Below are positions 38,287-47,168 of a stretch of 64,000 bases of DNA, one piece after another. The notes beneath the pieces are model-generated. The model searched no databases, was not told the origin of the DNA, and worked only from the letters and a program-made list of their open reading frames with translations. The stretch's first letter is position 1. Every line of letters starts with the position of its first letter. Location of the stretch: contig NZ_NPKI01000006.1 in assembly GCF_002284565.1 (NCBI RefSeq), forward strand, positions 24,282-88,281, in the 5' to 3' direction. The translations under genes were made by a program, and so were the position numbers. This stretch comes from Mesorhizobium mediterraneum. GTDB taxonomy: Bacteria > Pseudomonadota > Alphaproteobacteria > Rhizobiales > Rhizobiaceae.

Positions 38287-38760
38287 ATGCAAAAGATCAC
38301 CCCCTGCCTGTGGTTCGACGACCAGGCCGAGGAGGCCATGAACTTCTACATGTCCATCTTCAAGAATTCGAAGGTGCTGAACGTAATGCGCTGGCCCGAG
38401 GGCAGCGGCGATAGTGAGGGCAAGGTTCTGGTGACCTATTTCGAGCTCGACGGCGTTCAGTTCCAGGCGCTCAACGGCGGGCCGCAATTCAAGTTCACCG
38501 AGGCAGTCTCGCTCTCCATCGACTGCAAGACGCAGGAGGAGGTCGACTATTTCTGGGACAGACTCATCGAAGGCGGTGGCGAGCCCAGCCAGTGCAGCTG
38601 GCTGAAGGACAAATTCGGCGTGTCCTGGCAGGTCGTGCCGGAGCAGTTGCCCAGGCTGCTGCTTGATCCCGACCAGGCCAAGGCCAACCGGGTGATGCAG
38701 GCGATGATGCAGATGACCAAGATCGACATCGCCAAGATCGAAGACGCAGCCAGGGGGTGA
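38287..38760 (+). CDS. PhnB-like VOC family protein
   Basis: 157 residues: [20 protein letters not shown], then [15 protein letters not shown] and the [16 protein letters not shown] end typical of the 3-demethylubiquinone-methyltransferase-like (PhnB/DUF1428 type) glyoxalase-fold proteins. The function of this subgroup is not established, in spite of its old name. GAGGAG lies 7 bases before the ATG. Followed by a palindromic element that separates it from the convergent prfC. Confidence 0.82.
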   Translation: MQKITPCLWFDDQAEEAMNFYMSIFKNSKVLNVMRWPEGSGDSEGKVLVTYFELDGVQFQALNGGPQFKFTEAVSLSIDCKTQEEVDYFWDRLIEGGGEPSQCSWLKDKFGVSWQVVPEQLPRLLLDPDQAKANRVMQAMMQMTKIDIAKIEDAARG

Positions 38761-38776
38761 GCGAACGCGCGACCTT

Positions 38777-38922
38777 GCCTTCTCCCCCTGTGGGAGAAGG
38801 TGGATCGGCGCGCAGCGCCAAGACGGTTGAGGGGTGTTCCAGCGGAATGAGGCGTTGGCGTTCCCTGGAACACCCCTCATCCGTCGCCTTCGGCGACACC
38901 TTCTCCCACAGGGGGAGAAGGC
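38777..38922. repeat. Palindromic mosaic element, family 2 copy 2
   Basis: 146 bases. GCCTTCTCCCCCTGTGGGAG on the left and its inverse GGGGGAGAAGGC on the right; shares the GGCGCGCAGCGCC hairpin and the CCTGGAACACCCCTCATCCG block with copy 1. Confidence 0.8.
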
Positions 38923-38932
38923 AAAGGATCTC

Positions 38933-40540
38933 CTAAGCTGCCTTGTCGCGGACCTGGTAATCCTTGACCGCGGCGAAGCGGATCGCCTTCCAGCGTTCGG
39001 CCTCGTAGTTGAGCGAAAAGGCGTGCTGGGCCAGGAACACCGGGTCGTTGTCGAGGTCGCGGGCGATGTCGCCGCGATGCGCCTCGATGAAGCGATGCAC
39101 TTCGGCCTTGTCGTCAGCCGATATCCAACGGCAGACGGAAAAGCGCGACATCTCGAAATCGACGGGCAGCGTGTATTCGAAGTTCAGCCGCTCTTTCAGC
39201 ACGTCGAGCTGCAGCGCACCGACGACGCCGACGATTGCCGGTGAACCGTCCTCCGGCGAGAACAGTTGCACGACGCCTTCCTCGGCCATCTGGTGTAGCG
39301 CTTCCTTGAGCTTCTTGGCCTTCATCGCGTCGCCGAGGCGGACGCGGCGCAGGATTTCCGGCGCGAAATTCGGCACACCGCGGAACAGTATCTCCTCGCC
39401 CTCGGTCAGCGTATCGCCGATGCGCAGCGTGCCGTGATTGGGGATGCCGACGACGTCGCCGGCAAAAGCCTCGTCGGCGGTGACGCGGGTGCGGGCGAAG
39501 AAGAATTGCGGCGCCGACAGGCTCATCGGTTTTCCCGTACGCACCAGCTTGGCCTTCATGCCGCGCTCGAGCTTGCCCGAGCAGACACGGACGAAGGCGA
39601 TGCGGTCGCGATGGTTAGGGTCCATGTTGGCTTGGATCTTGAAGACGAACGAGGTCATCTTGTCCTCGGTCGCCTCGACCTTACGCGTGTCGGCCTCCTG
39701 CGCGCGCGGCGGCGGCCCGTAGGCGCCAAGCGCTTCGATCAGGTCGCGCACGCCGTAATTGCGCAACGCCGAACCGAAATAGACCGGCGTCAGATGACCC
39801 TCGCGGAAGGAGTCGATGTCGAGCGGACGGCAGGCTTCGCGCGCCAGCTCCAGCTCCTCGATGAAGGCCTCGCGCTCGTTCTCCGGCAACAGGCCGGCGA
39901 CGCGGTTGGAATCGGGACCGTTGACCGGCGTGCGCTCCTTCTCGGCATCGCCCTTGCGCACGGCGTTCAGCGCCAGATGATAGGTGCCAGAAAAGGTCTT
40001 GCCGCGGCCGATCGGCCAGGTGATCGGTGCGGTGTCCAGCGCCAGCTTCTGCTCGATCTCGTCGAGGATTTCGAACGGGTCGCGGCTTTCGCGGTCCATC
40101 TTGTTGACGAAGGTGATGATCGGGATGTCGCGCAGCCGGCACACCTCGAACAGTTTTAGCGTGCGCGGCTCGATGCCCTTGGCGGCGTCGATGACCATGA
40201 CCGCCGCGTCGACCGCCGACAGCGTGCGATAGGTGTCGTCGGCGAAATCCTCGTGGCCGGGCGTGTCGAGCAGGTTGAAGACGTTGTCCTCATACTCGAA
40301 GGTCATTACGGAGGTGACGACGGAGATGCCGCGCTCGCGCTCGATCTTCATCCAGTCCGACCGGGTCTGGATGCGATCCTTCTTGGCCTTGACCTCGCCG
40401 GCAAGCTGGATGGCGCCGCCGAATAAAAGCAGCTTTTCGGTCAGCGTCGTCTTGCCGGCGTCCGGATGCGCGATGATCGCGAAAGTACGGCGGCGCGCCA
40501 CCGCGTTCGTGATGTCTTCAGCCAATTTGTGGAATCCCAT
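38933..40540 (-). CDS. prfC: Peptide chain release factor 3
   Basis: 535 residues. Translational GTPase that recycles RF1 and RF2 from the ribosome. G1 AHPDAGKTT (near 24-32), switch/G2 RERGISV, G3 DTPGHEDF, G4 NKMD and the RF3 C-terminal domains (from about 300) are all present. RF3 is not universal in bacteria, and this is a full-length copy. Start ATG at 40540. It is divergent from the FAD oxidoreductase gene. Confidence 0.95.
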   Translation of the reverse strand: MGFHKLAEDITNAVARRRTFAIIAHPDAGKTTLTEKLLLFGGAIQLAGEVKAKKDRIQTRSDWMKIERERGISVVTSVMTFEYEDNVFNLLDTPGHEDFADDTYRTLSAVDAAVMVIDAAKGIEPRTLKLFEVCRLRDIPIITFVNKMDRESRDPFEILDEIEQKLALDTAPITWPIGRGKTFSGTYHLALNAVRKGDAEKERTPVNGPDSNRVAGLLPENEREAFIEELELAREACRPLDIDSFREGHLTPVYFGSALRNYGVRDLIEALGAYGPPPRAQEADTRKVEATEDKMTSFVFKIQANMDPNHRDRIAFVRVCSGKLERGMKAKLVRTGKPMSLSAPQFFFARTRVTADEAFAGDVVGIPNHGTLRIGDTLTEGEEILFRGVPNFAPEILRRVRLGDAMKAKKLKEALHQMAEEGVVQLFSPEDGSPAIVGVVGALQLDVLKERLNFEYTLPVDFEMSRFSVCRWISADDKAEVHRFIEAHRGDIARDLDNDPVFLAQHAFSLNYEAERWKAIRFAAVKDYQVRDKAA

Positions 40541-40668
40541 GTGGTGCGCGGGCTTTTAGCAGCGCTTTTGTAGCCTGTCGAATATTTTTGGGCGGATGGC
40601 TCTCACCCGGTCTTGAGATAGGGTTGCCGCACCGACATCAGAAGACCCGATTCGACAAAGGACCGTCC

Positions 40669-41745
40669 ATGAGCGCAGCCAAGCAAGTCATCGTCGTCGG
40701 CGCCGGCATTATCGGCGCGTCCATCGCCTGGCATCTGGCGAAGGCCGGCGCGAACGTGACAATCGTTGCCGACAGCGGCGCCGGCGGCGTCGCCACGCCG
40801 AATTCCTTTGCCTGGATCAATGCAAGCTGGAGCAATCCAGAGCCGTATTTCCGGCTGCGTACCCGTTCGATGGCGGAATGGACGCGGCTGGCACAGGACC
40901 TGCCGGGCATTCCGCTCACATGGTGCGGCGGCCTGTGCTGGGACCTGCCGCCGGCCGAGTTGGAAGCCTATGCCGCCGAGCACTCCGGCTGGGGCTATGG
41001 CATCGAGCGCGTCGATCGTGCGAGAGCCGCACGCATCGAGGCCAACGTGACCGAGCTTCCCGATTTCGCGCTGCATGTGCCTGGGGAAGGTGTCGCCGAA
41101 CCGGTCGCCGCCACGCAGGCGCTGCTGGCCGACGCCGAGCTGCGCGGCGCGCGGGTGATGACCGGCACGGCCGTGACAGCGTTGGTGCAGGCCAATGGCA
41201 GGGTTGCCGGCGTGGATACGTCAAGCGGACGCATTGCCGCCGACGAGGTGGTGATCGCGGCGGGCGCCGGCTCTCCGGCAATTGCGGCGACGGCCGGGTT
41301 AAAACTGCCGATCGAGACGCCGCCCGGCCTGATCGTCCACTCACGCCCCTACGAAAAGCTGCTCAACGGGCTGGTGATCGGCGACCGGCTGCACATGCGC
41401 CAGACGGCGGAAGGCCGCATCATCGCCGGCTCGGATTTCGGCGGCGCCGATCCGGGCATGGATGCCGAAGCCACCGCCCGCGAGCTGTTTGCGGCGATGA
41501 AGAGCATGTTGCGCGGCGCCGACGGGCTGGAACTGGATTTCCACACGGTCGGTTACCGGCCGACGCCGATCGACGGTTTTCCGATCATCGGGCGCGCTCA
41601 AGGCGTCAGCGGGCTCTACGTCGCGGTCATGCATTCCGGTATCACTCTGGCGCCAGCCGTCGGCCTGTTCGCCGCCCGGGAAATCCTCGACGGCGAGCGC
41701 GATCCGCTGCTCGAACCTTATGACCTGGCGCGCTTCGCTCAATAG
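40669..41745 (+). CDS. FAD-dependent amine/amino-acid oxidoreductase (DAO family)
   Basis: 358 residues. Dinucleotide motif VIVVGAGIIGASIAWHLAKAG (residues 7-27; core GAGIIG) and a C-terminal FAD contact YRPTPIDGFPIIGRAQGVSGL near 312 are typical of DAO family enzymes such as glycine oxidase or D-amino-acid dehydrogenase. The substrate is not clear. The start at 40669 has AAAGGA before it. Its last 7 bases overlap the end of the convergent amidase gene. Confidence 0.82.
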   Translation: MSAAKQVIVVGAGIIGASIAWHLAKAGANVTIVADSGAGGVATPNSFAWINASWSNPEPYFRLRTRSMAEWTRLAQDLPGIPLTWCGGLCWDLPPAELEAYAAEHSGWGYGIERVDRARAARIEANVTELPDFALHVPGEGVAEPVAATQALLADAELRGARVMTGTAVTALVQANGRVAGVDTSSGRIAADEVVIAAGAGSPAIAATAGLKLPIETPPGLIVHSRPYEKLLNGLVIGDRLHMRQTAEGRIIAGSDFGGADPGMDAEATARELFAAMKSMLRGADGLELDFHTVGYRPTPIDGFPIIGRAQGVSGLYVAVMHSGITLAPAVGLFAAREILDGERDPLLEPYDLARFAQ

Positions 41746-43112
41746 CCGGGCGGACGGCGAAAACCGCTGCTCAGCGGCGCTATTGCCCCGGCGATGCCGA
41801 GCAGCCGCGATTCGGACCAGCGTCTGCCGACCAGCTGCAGACCGATGGGCAGGCCGTCACGATCCTGCGCGTACGGCAGCGAAAGTGCGGGATGGCCGCT
41901 GTAGTTGAACACCGCGCCATAGGCCGGCAGCATCCAGTAGCTCTGCTCCCTGTCATCGACCTTGATCGGTATTCCTGGCTCGCAATGCGGAAAGGCCGTG
42001 GTCATGGCGACCGGGCACAGCAAGGCATCGCAGCCTTCGAAAAAACGCTCCCAGGCAAGGATTGACTGATCGCGGCGGCCGAGCGCCTCGAACCAGCGCG
42101 AGACCGGTGTCGGTTCTTCTGGCGGCTCTGGCTGCGCTGCCTCCAGCATCATGCCGATCAGCGCGCCGCCTTGCGTCAGGTCGTCATGCAAGTCGAGCGT
42201 CGGGAGTCTTGCTTCCTCGACGGCCGCGCCTGCAGACTGAAGCTCCCTTGCCAGGTTCTCGACAGCGGCCCTGATTTCGCTGGCCACCGGAAAACCCGGA
42301 AAGGCCGGCGCGAAAACGATGCGCAGGGTCTTGAGGTCAAGCTCCGGCATGCCCTCGACCGGCACCGGCGCAAGATCGGTGTCGCTGCCATCCGGTCCTG
42401 CAATGATCGCCAGGATCAGCGCCAGATCGTCCACGTCGCGCGCCAGCGGGCCGATGCAGGACATCAGCCGTACACTGCGCGGCGCACCATTGGGATCGGG
42501 GAAGGCGCCGGCTAAGGAGACGCGATGCTCTGACGGCTTGAGGCCGTAGACGCCGCAGAAGGCGGCCGGCAGCCGGATCGAATCCTGCATGTCGGTGCCG
42601 ACCTCGAACGACGTCATCCCGGCGCAGAGCGCTGCGGCAGCGCCACCGCTGGAACCGCCCGCGGTGCGCGAGAGGTCCCACGGATTATTGGTGCGACCGA
42701 ACAGCCGATTGTTCGACTGCCAGTCGCCCAGCATCGTTGCGACATTTGTCTTGCCGACCAGCACGCCGCCGGCCGCCTTCAACCTGAGAACGACTGGGCT
42801 GTCTTCTCTCGCCACATAGTCGGCAAAGGGCGGAAAGCCTACCGTGGTCTTCATGCCCGATGTTTGGTGCATATCTTTCAGTGTGAACGGCACGCCGTGC
42901 AACGGCCCGAGAGCCTCGCCGCGCGCCTGCGCTTCGTCGGCTTTCTCGGCGCGTTGCCGCGCCCCTTCCCTGTCGAGCGTGACGACCGCGTTGACCGCCT
43001 CATTGTGCCTGTCGACCTGCGCCAGATGCGCGTCCAGCGCCTCCACAGCGGAAGTCTTGCGGTCGCGAATGGCGGCAGCCAATTCTGTGGTGGAGGAAAA
43101 GACGAGGTCCAT
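41739..43112 (-). CDS. Amidase-signature family hydrolase with altered nucleophile loop
   Basis: 457 residues. The Ser-cisSer-Lys triad can be placed: Lys in PFTLKDMH (near 80), cis-Ser in GGSSGGA (near 154) and the nucleophile in GTDMQDSIRLPA (near 175). In most family members that last motif has two glycines before the serine (GSDTGGSIR); here they are Gln-Asp. The residues that line the oxyanion hole are thus changed, so activity or substrate may differ. The rest (FCGVYGLKPS) is standard. Start at 43112 with GGGAGC 7 bases before it. Confidence 0.82.
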   Translation of the reverse strand: MDLVFSSTTELAAAIRDRKTSAVEALDAHLAQVDRHNEAVNAVVTLDREGARQRAEKADEAQARGEALGPLHGVPFTLKDMHQTSGMKTTVGFPPFADYVAREDSPVVLRLKAAGGVLVGKTNVATMLGDWQSNNRLFGRTNNPWDLSRTAGGSSGGAAAALCAGMTSFEVGTDMQDSIRLPAAFCGVYGLKPSEHRVSLAGAFPDPNGAPRSVRLMSCIGPLARDVDDLALILAIIAGPDGSDTDLAPVPVEGMPELDLKTLRIVFAPAFPGFPVASEIRAAVENLARELQSAGAAVEEARLPTLDLHDDLTQGGALIGMMLEAAQPEPPEEPTPVSRWFEALGRRDQSILAWERFFEGCDALLCPVAMTTAFPHCEPGIPIKVDDREQSYWMLPAYGAVFNYSGHPALSLPYAQDRDGLPIGLQLVGRRWSESRLLGIAGAIAPLSSGFRRPPGY

Positions 43113-43333
43113 GACCAATGCTCCCGGCTAGCTGGCAGCGCTCGTCTTACCAAATGGCGGATTGCGGCGCGGCTTCAAGCCAAGTTCAGCATTCGAGGGC
43201 CGGCATCGCTTGATCGGGATTGCGCAGAGCTTAGCCGACGAGCGCCAGCTTCACCGCGACCCGAGAGAGGGGCGAATGCTCATGCCGAGGCAGACCGCTT
43301 CGCCTAGACAGGCCGCCGGCCCGCACTTCGCCT

Positions 43334-43549
43334 CTAACGTCCCCTGTTGTGCGTCCGCTCGTAAAGCTCGCGGATGATCCGGCTTGCCGTAGAATCGAAC
43401 AAGAACGGCAGGAAGGCGTGAATGAGCGCGGCGAATGCCGCCATGAACAACCGCGACGAGAACCACGCGGCGAAAGCCATGTGGCCGAAATAGGTTTCGC
43501 CCACCGATGCCGGGTGAGAGGTGAAAAGTCTTGCGAGCCGTGCGGTCAT
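43334..43549 (-). CDS. Small membrane protein, DUF6356 type
   Basis: 71 residues: MTARLARLFTSHPASVGETY, then one or two membrane spans (FAAWFSSRLFMAAFAALIHA) and a charged tail. I recognise it as the kind of small conserved alphaproteobacterial protein now called DUF6356, of unknown role. AGGGGA lies about 7 bases before the ATG at 43549. Divergent from the Lrp gene. Confidence 0.7.
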   Translation of the reverse strand: MTARLARLFTSHPASVGETYFGHMAFAAWFSSRLFMAAFAALIHAFLPFLFDSTASRIIRELYERTHNRGR

Positions 43550-43665
43550 GCTGGTCCCCTTTTCAGCGCGTGAAGTCCCGATCTTTCGCATCTTGACATG
43601 CCTCGCCGGTTCATCGGTCCCAAATCATCCTTGTGTTTGGCCAATTATTGGGACAAAAATCCCAC

Positions 43666-44136
43666 ATGCCGCTGGAAATCGATGAAATCGACCGAAGATT
43701 GCTGGGTGAACTGCAACGTGACGGCACGCTGTCGGTCGACCAATTGTCGGAAAGGGTGTCGCTGTCGCGCAACGCCTGCTGGCGCCGGGTCAAGCGGCTG
43801 GAAGAAGACGGCGTCATCACTGGCCGGGTGGCGCTGGTCGATGCGGACAAGCTTGGCCTTGGCCTCTCGGTGTTCATCCTGGTCCGGACCTCCAATCACG
43901 ATCCGGACTGGCTGCAAAAATTCCGGGCGGCAGTAACCGGTTTTCCCGAGATCACCGGCGTCTACCGCATGTCCGGCGATCTTGATTATGTGCTGCGTGC
44001 CCGCGTCGCCGACGTGAAGGCCTATGACCGGCTCTATCAGCGGCTGATCGCCAAGGTGGCGCTGTCGGACGTTTCGGCCTCCTTCGTCATGGAGGAGATC
44101 AAGGAGACGACGATCGTTCCCGTAGAACTGCGCTGA
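43666..44136 (+). CDS. Lrp/AsnC-family transcriptional regulator
   Basis: 156 residues. Helix-turn-helix at about 1-60 (IDEIDRRLLGELQRDGTLSV, LSERVSLSRNACWRRVKRLE) and a RAM/AsnC effector domain ending FVMEEIKETTIVPV. Members respond to amino acids. The start at 43666 (MPLEIDEID) follows family length; an ATG 33 bases earlier is possible. No obvious ribosome site. The target is not clear from the neighbours. Confidence 0.87.
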   Translation: MPLEIDEIDRRLLGELQRDGTLSVDQLSERVSLSRNACWRRVKRLEEDGVITGRVALVDADKLGLGLSVFILVRTSNHDPDWLQKFRAAVTGFPEITGVYRMSGDLDYVLRARVADVKAYDRLYQRLIAKVALSDVSASFVMEEIKETTIVPVELR

Positions 44137-44220
44137 AGCGGAACTGCGCTGAAAGAAAGCCGTTGATAGCATTGCCGCCGAGTTGACCGAATCGGCGTTG
44201 ATAGCGATAGGATCCGCCTC

Positions 44221-44706
44221 ATGCGCGCAGCCATCTACACTTCCTCCGTCATCGGTCCGGCCGTCGGCTTCGTCAGACTGCCGCATGGCGAAGGCCTGCC
44301 GCTTCCCGCCTATGAAAGCGCGGGCGCCGCCGGCATGGATCTGCGCGCCGCGGTGCCGGACGACCGGCCGCTGCTGATCCTGCCGGGAAAACGCGCGCTG
44401 GTGCCGACCGGGCTGATCCTGGAGATCCCGGAGGGCGTGGAAGGCCAAGTCCGGCCGCGCTCGGGCCTTGCCTTCAAGCATGGGCTCACTTGCCTCAACA
44501 CGCCAGGCACCATCGACAGCGACTATCGCGGCGAGATCAAGGTGCTGCTGATCAACCTCGGCGACGAGGATTTTGCAGTGACGCGCGGCATGCGGATCGC
44601 CCAGATCGTCTTCGCCCTGGTGACGCAGGCGACCGTCGAGGAGCGGACATTGGCCGGCGGCACGACGCGCGGCTCCGGCGGGTTCGGATCGACCGGCACG
44701 GCCTGA
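44221..44706 (+). CDS. dut: Deoxyuridine 5'-triphosphate nucleotidohydrolase
   Basis: 161 residues, trimeric dUTPase that makes dUMP for thymidylate and keeps uracil out of DNA. All five motifs are visible: [10 protein letters not shown] (1), [11 protein letters not shown] (2), [14 protein letters not shown] (3), GMRIAQIVF (4) and the mobile arm [10 protein letters not shown] (5). AGGAT lies before the ATG. Its TGA overlaps the next ATG by one base (TGATG). Confidence 0.96.
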   Translation: MRAAIYTSSVIGPAVGFVRLPHGEGLPLPAYESAGAAGMDLRAAVPDDRPLLILPGKRALVPTGLILEIPEGVEGQVRPRSGLAFKHGLTCLNTPGTIDSDYRGEIKVLLINLGDEDFAVTRGMRIAQIVFALVTQATVEERTLAGGTTRGSGGFGSTGTA

Positions 44707-45362
44707 TGAGAATACCCAAACTCGTCATCTTCGATTGCGACGGGGTTCTGGTCGACACCGAGAACCTGGCCAATCGGCGCCTCGCCGAATGGCTAACCGC
44801 AGCCGGCTACCCGGCAAGCTTCGAACATTGCCGCAAGAATTTCTCCGGCCGCTCCATGGTCTCGGTGCAGAAGGAGGTCGAGGCGACCGGCGTCAGCCTC
44901 GGCGCCGATTTCGTCGAACGCTGGAACGCCGGCCTGCCGGACCTGTTCGCGCATGGCGTCGAAGCCGTCCCCTATGTCAGGGAGTTCATCGAAGCCGTGC
45001 ACGCGGCCGGAATCGCAACGTGCGTCGCTTCATCGGCGCGGGTGTCGAAAATGCACATCACGCTCGGCCAGACAGGTCTGCTGCCGCTGTTCGAGCATGC
45101 GCTGTTCAGCTCGACCATGGTCTCGCGCGGCAAGCCGTTTCCCGACCTGTTCCTGCATGCCGCAAGCACGATGGGCTTCGCCCCTGCCGACTGCATCGTC
45201 ATCGAGGACAGCGTCGCCGGGACATTAGCCGGCATTGCCGCCGGCATGCGCGTTTATTCCTACCACGGCGACCCGCATACCGATCGCGACGGCCTGACTG
45301 AGGCCGGCGGCATCCTGTTCGACGACATGCGCGAACTGGCCGGGCTGGTGCCGATTCACTGA
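44706..45362 (+). CDS. HAD-superfamily phosphatase (beta-phosphoglucomutase-like)
   Basis: 218 residues. Motif I DCDGVLVDTE (residues 10-19) with the nucleophile Asp, motif II SSAR, motif III lysine in RGKPFPDLF and motif IV VIEDSVAG are all present, with a helical cap between I and II. Close in type to the YcjU/PGMB and Gph-like group; substrate unknown. Translation is coupled to dut through TGATG, so it may act in nucleotide metabolism, but this is an inference. Confidence 0.87.
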   Translation: MRIPKLVIFDCDGVLVDTENLANRRLAEWLTAAGYPASFEHCRKNFSGRSMVSVQKEVEATGVSLGADFVERWNAGLPDLFAHGVEAVPYVREFIEAVHAAGIATCVASSARVSKMHITLGQTGLLPLFEHALFSSTMVSRGKPFPDLFLHAASTMGFAPADCIVIEDSVAGTLAGIAAGMRVYSYHGDPHTDRDGLTEAGGILFDDMRELAGLVPIH

Positions 45363-45447
45363 TCTAGTGTTCAGACTTCTTATCCGGCTGTACGCCTCAG
45401 TCGTTCGTGCTAGCTTGCGAACGCTCGACAGTGGGAGGCGCCAGCGT

Positions 45448-46296
45448 ATGAATTCCATCCTGCTTCGCATCGTCGTCGCCTGTTTGCTGCTGCCGTGCCT
45501 GTGGATGACGGCCGGCGCGCAAGCCGTCAGCTTCCCGGACCTTGGCAGCGCCGTTCCTGGCCACGAGGGCACGACCTATCTCGATCTCGCCAGGATGGTC
45601 ATTCCCGACCTGGCGGGGGACAAGGAAGGCTTCTATCGGGGTTCCATGCCGGTCGAGATGCGCCATATCGAGGGCCCGGATAGCGGTGGCTCGCCGCCCG
45701 AAACGTCGGGCCTTTCCAATGCCGGCGTGCTCGCCGTCAAGGCCGGCGGCAAGGATCGGCTGGCCATGCTGTTCGACCTCGGCAGCTCGTCGGACAGCGC
45801 CGAGGGGTTCGCGGTGCTGGCGCTTTACGATCTTGCCGGCAAGCCGAGACTGCTCGACGCTGTCAATGTCGCCGTCGACCGGAGCACCTCTTTCCGCGAT
45901 CCGGGCAAGCTGCCGGTTGGACCCGGCGACGACGCCATCATCACCCTGAGCACGCATTTCAATTCGAGCCAGGGCTATGTCAGCACGCCCCTGCTTCTGG
46001 TCCGCGACGACAGGTTCGAGCTGATCGATACGATCCAAACATTCGACGAGTCGCTGTGCGCCTATAAGCGCACGCAGGAGCTGGCCTTTCGGACCTTTGC
46101 GGACGGCCAGCCCTATGCGGCCATCAAGGCGACGGTGACCGATGCCACAGTGCCGAATGGCGAAAGCTGCGATGATCCGGCGCCCGAAGCTTCCTCGCAA
46201 AACATCTCCGTCACCTACCATTGGGACGGGGCTGGATACGTCAAGAATTCCGACGCACTGGACAAATTGGCAGGAGAGAACGCCAGTCGCTTCTGA
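45448..46296 (+). CDS. Secreted protein of unknown function
   Basis: 282 residues. A signal peptide (ILLRIVVACLLLPCLWM, cut near AGAQA) precedes a domain I do not recognise. It is rich in beta-strand patterns and contains two widely spaced cysteines (in SLCAYKR and ESCDDPA) that could form a disulfide. GGAGGCG lies upstream of the ATG at 45448; longer frames are not supported. It lies alone between the HAD and PEP-mutase-family genes. Confidence 0.75.
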   Translation: MNSILLRIVVACLLLPCLWMTAGAQAVSFPDLGSAVPGHEGTTYLDLARMVIPDLAGDKEGFYRGSMPVEMRHIEGPDSGGSPPETSGLSNAGVLAVKAGGKDRLAMLFDLGSSSDSAEGFAVLALYDLAGKPRLLDAVNVAVDRSTSFRDPGKLPVGPGDDAIITLSTHFNSSQGYVSTPLLLVRDDRFELIDTIQTFDESLCAYKRTQELAFRTFADGQPYAAIKATVTDATVPNGESCDDPAPEASSQNISVTYHWDGAGYVKNSDALDKLAGENASRF

Positions 46297-46364
46297 ACCA
46301 ACCGCATTCGTTTGCCCGGCAGGCAGTGGCGGGATAAAATGCGCTTCGCACTCTGGGAGCATCC

Positions 46365-47168
46365 ATGGACAAGGGAAAAATCTTTCGCGACCTGCATAGC
46401 TCGATTTTCGTCATGCCCAACCCCTGGGACATCGGCACGACGAAATTGCTGGCCTCCTTCGGTTTCAAGGCGCTGGCGACGACCAGCGCCGGCTTTGCCT
46501 TTTCGCGCGGCCTGCCCGACGGCGCGGTGACCTTCGAGGCGATGATCCATCACTGCCGCGAGGTGACGGCGGCGACCGGCCTGCCGGTCTCGGCCGATCT
46601 CGAGAAGGGCAAGGGCGACAGCGCGACAAGTGCCGCGGAGACTGTCTTCGCGGCCGAGGCGGCGGGCCTCGCCGGCTGCTCGATCGAGGACCACACCGGC
46701 GAGCCCGACAAGCCGATCTACGATTTTTCGCATGCCGTCGAGCGCGTCGCCGCTGCAGCGGAGGCGGCACGGGCGCTGAAACACGATTTCGTCTTCACCG
46801 CGCGGGCCGAGAATTTTCTGTGGGGCAGGCCCGACATCGACGACACGATCAGGCGGCTGCAGGCCTTCGAGAAGGCCGGCGCCGACGTGCTCTATGCGCC
46901 GGGCATCGGCGACATCGAGACGGTGCAGACCGTCTGCTCGGCGCTGACCAAGCCGGTCAACGTCATGGTGAGGCCCGGCTTCACCATTGCCGATCTTGCC
47001 CTGGCAGGGGTCAAGCGCATTTCGCTCGGGCCGTGGCTGACCAATTTCGCCTTCGGCATGCTGGAAACGGCGGCGCGCGAGATCCAGCAGGACGGCACTT
47101 TCGGCTTCACCCGCGCCGCCATGCCATTCGGCAAGCTGCAGGCGTTGTTTGCCGAACCCAATACATGA
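46365..47168 (+). CDS. Isocitrate lyase/PEP mutase family protein
   Basis: 267 residues, TIM-barrel enzyme. Metal-binding acids D78 and E80 (VSADLEKG) and E108 (CSIEDH) fit the family; the lyase KKCGH and the mutase EDKxxxxNS loops are missing. Relatives include oxaloacetate decarboxylases and carboxyvinyl-carboxyphosphonate-like enzymes, so a C-C bond lyase acting on a 2-keto or 2-hydroxy acid is likely. GGGAGC precedes the ATG. Its stop overlaps the racemase-family gene in ATGA, pointing to a shared pathway. Confidence 0.85.
   Translation: MDKGKIFRDLHSSIFVMPNPWDIGTTKLLASFGFKALATTSAGFAFSRGLPDGAVTFEAMIHHCREVTAATGLPVSADLEKGKGDSATSAAETVFAAEAAGLAGCSIEDHTGEPDKPIYDFSHAVERVAAAAEAARALKHDFVFTARAENFLWGRPDIDDTIRRLQAFEKAGADVLYAPGIGDIETVQTVCSALTKPVNVMVRPGFTIADLALAGVKRISLGPWLTNFAFGMLETAAREIQQDGTFGFTRAAMPFGKLQALFAEPNT

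Noticed and set aside
46365..47168. PEP mutase gene as start of a phosphonate biosynthesis cluster
   Set aside because: The mutase loop motif is missing and there is no phosphonopyruvate decarboxylase or transaminase nearby.
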